Part shown: in pieces, positions 57,301-64,000 of the stretch
How the letters are laid out: each line of letters opens with the position of its first letter
Position numbering within the stretch: the stretch's first letter is position 1
DNA from: Telopea speciosissima
Lineage: Eukaryota; Streptophyta; Magnoliopsida; Proteales; Proteaceae
Length of the DNA stretch: 64,000 bases
Direction of reading: 5' to 3'
NCBI RefSeq assembly: GCF_018873765.1
Contig: NC_057919.1
Location: 70,550,984-70,614,983 of the forward strand
Program-made: the position numbers and the translations under genes
Notes under the pieces: generated by a model
What the model was told of the DNA's origin: nothing
The model's database searches: none
Seen by the model: the letters and a program-made list of their open reading frames with translations, nothing else

Positions 57301-58614
57301 ACTCTTATATGTTTGCTGTGGAGCACTATATGCAACAGTGCAGCAACACTATGTCATGGGAAGACTATGTGGCACTACTGGGGACTGAATACTTGATTCA
57401 AACTCCGTTTATGTGATGATAGTTGTAACTTGTAACATTGTTAAACAGTTTGATGTATCACTTTAACATTTTTAATGCTTATTTAAGTTGTTTAGCTATT
57501 AATTGAATGTTTTGCTTGCTTTCTATTACTAAATTATGTGTAGAGTAGTATTTTAGTACGTCGTCACCTACCAACTTAAGGTCCGAAGTAAAACTCTTAT
57601 TTGGACTCTGTTTTTTGCAAAATCTAATAATGGCATTGTGTTTAAATGGCCTAAAATAGGCTGAATACCAAGTTTCAGATCCAAACTAGGTCTAAAACCC
57701 ACCAAGTTGAGCTTTCGAGTTGAAAAAAAAAATGCACCAATTCGACTGAGATCTCGGTTTTTCCCAGGGTCGAGTTGGGGTCAAGTTTCGAGTTTTAGTA
57801 TCTTGGGTACCTGCACCTGTACCAACTCAAGTAGTGAGAAGGTAACTTCTGGTCTTGACTGGTAGCTATTGTGCTTTGATGAGATATTGTCTATTACCAA
57901 TGTCTCTTTCCTGAATACTTGAGTAGATATTAAAATGGATGTTCGAGATATGGGTGATTTTGAGTCAGGTTACTTTGATGCTGTCATTGATAAAGGTACT
58001 GCTATGTTTCAACTTGCAGGAAATCTTATTTGATTTCTTTCTTTTCATTTTCTGAGGTGTTTATTTTGGTGAGAAGATTGCTTAATGAGTGGCTGATTTT
58101 TTTCTCTCACAATGTCCTTCTTGTTTCCAGGAACTCTAGACTCCCTCATGGTGAGTGTCGTATACTTTAAATACTCCTGTCTTTGCAGAGAGATGATTAC
58201 TCATAGCAAGTCTTTGACCGTAGTGTGGACACAATTCACAACAAAATGCAACTAAGATGCTTGAGGAGGTTGGAAGGTATGTTGAAACTGTTGGAAGTCT
58301 TGGTATAATTTTTTCTCTTGTTGTCTTTACTTGTTTGATCTGGTAATCACTTACTGACACAGTTAATGGCAATATCAGGGTCCTCAAAAACAAAGGTGTC
58401 TATATTCTCGTAAGTTGTCCTTATTCTTTAATTTTTCAAATGTGAACACTACTCCAGCATTACCTTTGAATTTATACAGGTTGCCATATAAAATCTTGTT
58501 TTTTCTAGTAGGCTTGTAATTCTTCTTAAACCCAGATTACTTATGGAGCTCCAGTTTATCGTCTACATTTGTTGAGAGGCCTGTGCTTGTGGACAATAAA
58601 ACTTCATGTAATAG
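51377..58614 (+). CDS. eEF1A lysine methyltransferase 4-like SAM-dependent methyltransferase, 3' end not seen
   Basis: Class I methyltransferase of the METTL13/EEF1AKMT4 group, predicted to act in the cytosol on a protein substrate (eEF1A in animal relatives). Seven exons with in-phase GT-AG junctions: 51377-51551, 56140-56253, 57927-57995, 58131-58150, 58224-58276, 58379-58409 and 58536-58614. Together they code for 180 residues plus one base. Visible motifs: GEPSYWDNRYAQDTGPFDWY (N-terminal family signature), RILVVGCGNA (SAM-binding motif I), VVNIDISSVVIEAMQKKY (motif II acidic end), MDVRDMGDFESGYFDAVIDK (post-motif region), GTLDSLM, MLEEVGRVLKNKGVYILITYG. Exon 7 ends at GTTAGT inside a LHVI word that normally continues. 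About 50-70 C-terminal residues are missing and were not found before 64000. An upstream in-frame ATG at 51356 would add seven residues. Introns 1 and 2 are inflated by retroelement debris. Confidence 0.87.
52390..55545 (-). mobile_element. Ty1/Copia fossil fragment in intron 1 of the methyltransferase gene
   Basis: Minus-strand pol order, right to left: a pre-integrase segment (about 55540-55260, with KLIAKGSRHGNIYKLGQWPY), the integrase C-terminal part (INRLPPLVLQGVSPYQKLFG and SSFGCQCFTYMK, about 54720-54600), reverse transcriptase (SPHWVNAMHTEFQALANNQT about 53920; GLKQAPRAWF about 53500; LLYVDD about 53370) and an RNase H/end segment (HSSDEAEYSSLTISAAELTW about 52880; LADILTKTLARVSFLSLW about 52600). 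No LTR pair recognised. Broken many times, clearly old. Confidence 0.85.
55560..55810 (+). mobile_element. LINE relic (zf-RVT region)
   Basis: Short frames with SSKAAWDLIRSCGP and, in another frame, FVWFKNHIPHHSLTVWRVL are the Lys-Ala-Trp and Phe-Val-Trp blocks of the plant L1 tail. About 250 bases, frameshifted, immediately next to the right end of the Copia fragment. Confidence 0.6.
56985..57860. repeat. probable non-autonomous element in intron 2, with CTCGAGATCTCG-type words
   Basis: Left-end words GGTACCTGCTTGAGTTGGTA and right-end words GTACCTGCACCTGTACCAAC and TCAAGTA are inverted relatives. Next to both ends are ACTCGAGATCTCG / CTGAGATCTCGG palindromic words. No target duplication was defined, and no coding frame. 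Confidence 0.45.
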
Positions 58615-59520
58615 GTTAGTAACTTCCCTTTTCGTGTGGTAAATACTAAATACTATAATCCTGGATCTCAAAGCTGATATGAATGTTGTACGAGATCCTA
58701 TAGTGAGCCTTATTCAGCACATTTTTAATGCTTGTGTTATTGCAAATGTACACAATGAAACAACATTTCTTTATCATGTTTCCAAAGTTGGGTTAGGCAG
58801 TGCAGGTGTAATCTTCCTAGAACTTTCTGGTTCAATATGTGCTGTTTTACATCACCCTTAAATTGTACTTGTACCTCTTTTTCTTAGACTTGTTGTAATT
58901 CACAAATTTTGGCCACAAGATGATTCTATTGTTGGCTTAAGATTAGAACTCAATTTTTGTTGTGGTATTTATTCATGTGTATAACCACCGTTATACTTTC
59001 TGTCTCCTACCGGAACCAAGATTGGATGCTGGGAAGAGACTTCCGGCTATCAAGGACGAGACCTTTGACCTTTGCCCGAAGAGGCCTTTGAGCAGTGGTG
59101 GTAGAAATGATTCGCTACTGAGTTTATGCAACATTCCTGTGCTGGTCTTGGAATTGGCCAGTGTGGGTTGCTCAGCTTAGGGGGGGGGTGAGTAGTTTTT
59201 GTGCAAGGGGAGCTAGTATCTCTGTGCAGCTGATATGTTATTCTTAAATGACAACTTAAAAAACAGGTTGGTTTTTAGCGATTAAAAGGAGATGTTTGCC
59301 ACAGGTCTTCAACCAAATGAATGAGATAATAACTTCCTGCTTCATCTTTTGAGGCTTTAGAAAGAAGCCTGACACTTTTTGAAGCACTGTGGGAAAATGG
59401 ATTTAAAAGCTTTCATCCGGAAAATGGCATAATCTGAAGAATTCTTGGAAACTGTCCATGGAGATAAGAAACTTGGAAGTCTTCGTAAGTTATAATGATA
59501 TATGGAAGGCATTGCTTTGA
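58615..59520. other. intron or 3' region of the methyltransferase gene
   Basis: I searched for the expected last exon (continuation of LHVI, then a Pro-Val-Pro-Leu-type segment) and did not find it. A 72-codon open frame at 58962-59180 has no family resemblance. Confidence 0.45.
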
Positions 59521-59539
59521 CTTTCTTACAGTGCTAGAG

Positions 59540-59740
59540 TCACAGTTATGGAGATTAGTGTGCTCTCTAGGAAAGAGGAAGAAGGTTTCATAGGAAAAGT
59601 TAGGAGAGAGATCAGATCTGTGCTTCAGTCTTCTTACATTTACTGGTCTGGTATCTTTGGGCTGCCCCAATCTTGCGTCAAGAAGACCGAGTCCCTCATC
59701 TGTGCCTTCCTAAACTCTTTGGTTCCAAATCCCCTTTGGA
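59540..59740 (+). mobile_element. LINE fragment (end of reverse transcriptase)
   Basis: LQSSYIYWSGIFGLPQSCVK then KTESLICAFLNS resembles the block after the reverse-transcriptase domain of plant L1 ORF2 (compare GYIYWFGLFGMHGHVIKKLK in the LINE at 32400). It is about 200 bases and abuts Copia sequence. Confidence 0.65.
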
Positions 59741-61455
59741 AACCTTGTCTCCTTAGGCTTCTGCTTTCTCTCTTCTCCCCAAGGTGTTTGGATGTGTCTG
59801 TTATGTCCACGTTAATAAGTTTGCTCAGACTAAACTTGACCCCAAGGCCCTCAAATGCCTTTTTCTTGGGTATTACTCCTCTACAAAGTGCTATAAGTGC
59901 TACCATCCCTCTTCCCGAAGGTGACTTCTCTCCAAAGATGTCACCTTCTTTGAATCTCTACCTTTTTTCAATTCCCATCAGCATCGTTTTCAGGGGGAGA
60001 ATAGTGGGAGTGAAAAGGCTGTTGATGTCGCCCCTTTTCTTCCACCTTTGCCTATTCCTCCATTTCTGCTTGATGTTGGGAAACACAAAGAAGTGGATGT
60101 TGTTGATATTAGTGATCATTTAGACGTTGTTGATATTGGTGATCATTTAGGTGTTGGTTTTGGTACTAAGAAGGAATTGCTTGTGTACAAAAGATAGGGA
60201 AAGGAGACCTGCCAAGCGTTCTTTTCAAATCCACATCCTGAGATCCACCTTCCTCAATAAGGTAACGTTCCTTCTCTTCCTTCTGAGTTAGATCTTCCCA
60301 TTTCTATTCGAAAGGGCAAGAGAGTTTGCACTAATCCTATAGCCCAATTTGTTTCCTATGATGCTATCTCTCCTGCAGGTGTTGCTTTCTCTGTTGCTCT
60401 TTCCTCCTCTTCTATTCCTAAGAATGTCCCGAGGCCATGTTTGATCCAATGTGAAAGGAAGTCATGTCTAAGGAAATGATGGCCCTTGAGAAGAATTGCA
60501 CTTTGAAGCTAGTGGATCTTCCCAAGGGGAGAGTTCTAGTTGGATGTAGATGGGTCTACAGAATCAAGTACTAATCAGATGGTGTTGTTGAGAGATATAA
60601 GGCCAGATTGGTGGCCAAAGGGTATAGTCAGGTGTATAGGATTGATTATCATAAGACATTTGCTCCTTTGGTCAAACACAACTTGATGAGAGTTCTCTTG
60701 TCATTGGCAGCCAATAGAGACTAGCCATCATATCAATTGGATGTAAGAATGTTTTCCTCCATGGTGACCTAGAAGAGGAAGTATACATGCAACCTCCACC
60801 TCGCTTCAAGTTCCCTTCAACTAAAGGGAAAGTGTGTCTCCTAAAAAAAGCACTATATGGTCTTAAACAGTCCCCAAAGGCTTTGTGTGAGAGATTTAGA
60901 TAGGCCATTCTGAAGATTGGGTATTCCCAAAGTCAAGCTGACTACATTTTAATTACCAAGCGAGGCAATGGTTCTATTACAACCCTCATTGTTTATGTGG
61001 ATGACATTGTTGTGATTGGAAATGACAGAGTTGAGATAAGTAGATTGAAGTCCAACTTGGCCCAACAGTTTGAGATTAAAGATCTTAGACCCTTGAAGTA
61101 CTTCTCGAGGATTGAAGTATCAAGATCTAAGGGAATAAATACCTACCTAAGGAAGTCTGTGCTAGACTTATTGAAAGAAACAAGGATGTTGGGTTGCAAG
61201 CCAGCAAACCTTTTATTGAACAGAATCACAAGCTTGGAAAAGACTTTGATTCATTCCTTATTGACGCAGGGAAATACCAAAGACTAGTGGGGAAGTTGAT
61301 CTACCTCTCTTTGACTTGCCCAGACATCACCTATGCAATTGGGGTGGAAAGCCTATTTATGCATGCTCCCAAGAGTGGATACTTGGATGTTGTATATCTC
61401 ATCCTCAGGTACTTGAAGTCCTCTCCAGGGAAAGGACTATATGCCAGACACAACC
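59740..61455 (+). mobile_element. Ty1/Copia fossil fragment (integrase end to RNase H start)
   Basis: Plus-strand order: an integrase C-terminal segment (about 59780-59960, with CLFLGYYSSTKCYKCYHP in one frame), reverse transcriptase ([20 protein letters not shown] about 60590; LIVYVDDIVVIGND about 60985; QQFEIKDLRPLKYFSRIEVS about 61060) and the start of the region before RNase H (YQRLVGKLIYLSLTCPDITY about 61275). It ends at 61455, where another element is inserted. Broken in several places. Confidence 0.85.
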
Positions 61456-61715
61456 TGTAGAAAACCTAGGACCCGTAACCAGTAACTTGAGAGAAAAGAG
61501 AAGATGGAAGAAGAATTGATTGTAATGCTTGAGTTCTTTAATTGATAGGTAAGCCCCTTTATTTATAATAGAGGGGAAATTACAAAGTGACTAAACTAGG
61601 CGATGTGGGACTAAAACCCACATAGCCGACATAAACTTAATAATATAAGAAGAATAAAACTACCCCCAAAAAGACCAGAATACCCCCACGGTATTCTGGA
61701 GTACATATTCCAACA
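61456..61715 (-). repeat. 3' LTR of a minus-strand Copia-type element
   Basis: 260 bases. On the minus strand it reads TGTTGGAATATGTACTCC to TTTTCTACA, with a TATAAATAAAGG promoter word, and is preceded on that strand by the purine tract GAGGGGGAG. TG...CA ends plus the adjacent purine tract identify a 3' LTR. The flanking CAACC (61451-61455) is one candidate target copy; the partner would lie beyond 64000. It interrupts the plus-strand Copia fragment. Confidence 0.75.
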
Positions 61716-64000
61716 CTCCCCCTCAAGCTGGATTATACAAATAAGTAAAGAAAGAAGATCCAGCTTGAACTAAAGGAAAAAGAACTCCTAATAATGCTAA
61801 CACTCTCCCTCAAGTTGGCGCATACAAGGTACTAATGCCCAACTTGAACAAAATGGAAAAAACTAAGTTGCAGCAGAATCCAGCTTGACAGATGAATGTA
61901 GCTCCCAAATAAACCTTCAAGATCTTGAAATAATTGATCTTCAAAACCTGGATAGACATGATCAGCAAACCGGGACTGGAATGTCTTCCAAAAAAGGCAG
62001 TTTTCAACGATCTTCAATAGCTATCCAGTGATGAATCTCAGATTGTCATAGTGACATAAAATCTTGAAGTTAAATAACTAGAGCAACAAGCAGCGAAAAC
62101 AAACTGAATCAAGCAATATCAACCCAACTGAAAGTCCTCAAATAGGCAACAACCAAATATCTTCAATTCTCTTCAATACTTCAATCTCCCCCTTACGGCA
62201 AATTCAACCCAATAACAAAGGATATCCAATAGCAATGGTGGAAAACACTGATCTTCTATGTTTGCCCACAAATGTTTTTGCAAGTTCTGCTTATACAATG
62301 TCTGCAAGTGTACTATACATAATCTCCCCCTCACGTGTAGTAATACACGTGGACAAATAAAGGAAATGGTGTAAGGTTTAGTGGCAAAAACGTAACTTTT
62401 CAGAATTTTCCAAAGGTGCTATGGGTAATTAAAAAGGAAGGAATGGCAAAATTATAATTTACCAGAAGTTTCCAAAGGTGTTATGGGTAAATACCAAAGG
62501 TATGGGATATGAAGGGAATTAGAATTATTGAAAGGGAACGGTGTTGGAAAAAAAAGGATGGTATGGCTGTAATTTGGTGGAAATCCACTTTTAAATACAA
62601 TCCAAGCCAAAGGGCAGACTGGTAATAGACCAGAATTTTCAAGGGTCAATTGGGTGGTCAAATAGGGAAATGGCAGAATTGCAAATAACACAAAGTTGAA
62701 AAAGGGATGGCATTCTGGTAAATATGGTGAACAGTATAGGATTCCTTTGAAAGAAACAAAGAGGGCTGTAGGGCAAGGAGTAAATAAGTTCAAAAGGTAA
62801 GGGCAAAGCTGGAATTTGGTTGTAATCTACTTTTAAACACCATCCAAGCCAAAGGGTAAACTTGGAAGGGAAATAACTAAAAAGTATGTTGGAATTAGGG
62901 ATAAAAAGAGGGGCATTTATGGAAAGTATGTGAATAAAATAAAGAAAAAGGAATCGTGAGAAAAGGGGAAAGAAAGTACCGTCTCCTACCTCTAGCACAA
63001 ACCAGAGGCGGAAAACCAGATTTGAATTTCAAGGGAGGAACTCACTCAATTAGCTTCTATTTACCTTGAGATTTCAATCAATGAAACATAATCCAAGACC
63101 CTTCTGATTCCCAGTAATATTAAACCTAAACAGCCAATATATTCCAAGAAGGATTGGCTGAAAGTCTGAAACAGATCTGGCGGAAAGCTTAGATTCAGAT
63201 TTGATTTCTGAATCGACCAGGGAAAGGAGGAGGCGGAACAAAAAATGCATCGTCAACCTCTCTTCAACCAATTCCAAGAACCAGCCACAAGAGAAAAACG
63301 AGAACCAGGGATCGATTCAAATAGGCAGCAAGCAATAGAAGAACTGCAGCAAACCAGAATTTGATTCCACAAGTAAACCTTCGATAGCAATCGAAGTAAA
63401 CAGCAGCAACGACAGTCGATGAATCGATCCAAATAAAAGTTCTCACAGCAAGAATCAATACCACCAAGAAGACACTTGATCGATCTTAAAAAAAAAGAAG
63501 AACCAGTGTGCAAAATCTCCGATCTAAAATTACCCAGATGCTGGACAGAACTGATTCAAAAAACTGGGCAGAATCGATGCAATAACCTTCAATCTCCAGA
63601 TGAAAGGATAAACAACAGCAATCGATTTCTGCAATAACCAGAAATCAGCAGCAGGATTTTTCAACTAGAAATCCATATCAGTAGCAGCCATCGACTCCAT
63701 TGAACAATTCTTCGAACCAGGAAAGGCCAACAAACAACGGTGGAAGAAAAAAATAGAAATCGAAGAGATGCAGGCACCATCGATTTCAGCTTTCGAAGAT
63801 AAATAATCGCAGCAGTGGCACGCCAAGAACCCTTAACACTGCATAAAATTTCCACGGATTGGAAACCGCAAGCCTTCAATGTATAACCACACGATTTCCA
63901 AATAAATGAATAAACAAGGATGAAACGAGCAGGAAACCCTAGTTCTTATTTTCTTTCTATGAACTAGGGTTTCTCCATAAATCGGAGAACCGTGAAACGA
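61716..64000 (-). mobile_element. internal region of the minus-strand Copia-type element, runs off the window
   Basis: This should be internal sequence just upstream of the 3' LTR on the minus strand. No pol or gag domain is readable in 2.3 kb. Two purine-tract-like copies (CTTGAGGGGGAGTGTT and CTTGAGGGAGAGTGTT) lie at 61708-61730 and 61800-61815. Either the element has a long non-coding 3' part or it is a non-autonomous derivative. A short sequence with CTAGGGTTT words lies at the window edge. Confidence 0.45.

Noticed and set aside
58962-59180. 72-codon ORF as the last methyltransferase exon
   Set aside because: No resemblance to the family's C terminus and no in-phase acceptor joining exon 7.

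Overview
The window looks like nuclear DNA of a dicot, probably a woody or otherwise repeat-rich eudicot. It is AT-rich, has spliced genes with GT-AG introns, plant-specific gene families, L1-type LINEs with a C-terminal RNase H, Ty3/Gypsy (Tat) and Ty1/Copia fossils, many foldback MITEs and an old plastid insert (petL-petG). I could not fix the species.

Layout. 1-3.3 kb: LINE relic and MITE debris. 3.4-4.3 kb (minus): a two-exon short-chain dehydrogenase of the secoisolariciresinol/xanthoxin dehydrogenase type. 4.4-12.4 kb: gene-free, holding MITEs, imperfect tandem duplications, a Mutator-type MITE and two hAT-type non-autonomous elements whose target duplications can be read. 12.7-18.6 kb (plus): an eight-exon multipass membrane protein gene with two related, phase-compatible first exons. 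18.6-20.4 kb: more foldback elements.

20.4-38.2 kb is a cluster of GH3 beta-D-xylosidase-type genes. Copy A (20.55-24.35) and copy C (35.0-38.2) are complete seven-exon genes of 797 and 798 codons. Copy B (28.36-30.22) is a headless, tailless pseudogene fused to a LINE. A signal-peptide relic of a fourth copy lies at 33.05 kb. Copies A and B share their 3' flank, with a petL-petG plastid insert and a minus-strand LINE carrying a tRNA-type SINE. Insertions present or absent between paralogues give a relative order: C split from the A/B ancestor first, A then acquired intron insertions, B was copied from A, and A later gained one more MITE.

38.7-50.2 kb is one Tat-lineage Ty3/Gypsy fossil with paired LTRs, gag-pol remains, a reverse-strand extra ORF and a 3' array of small hairpins whose stems vary in a paired way around a constant loop. 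51.4-58.6 kb (plus) holds the first seven coding exons of an eEF1A-lysine-methyltransferase-4-like gene. Its introns contain Copia, LINE and other debris, and its last exon or exons are not visible. 59.5-64 kb is a nest: a LINE piece, a plus-strand Copia piece, then a minus-strand Copia-type element inserted into the latter and running off the window.

The host genes are separate units (specialised or hormone metabolism, membrane protein, cell-wall glycosidases, protein methylation). No operon-like logic is expected or seen.
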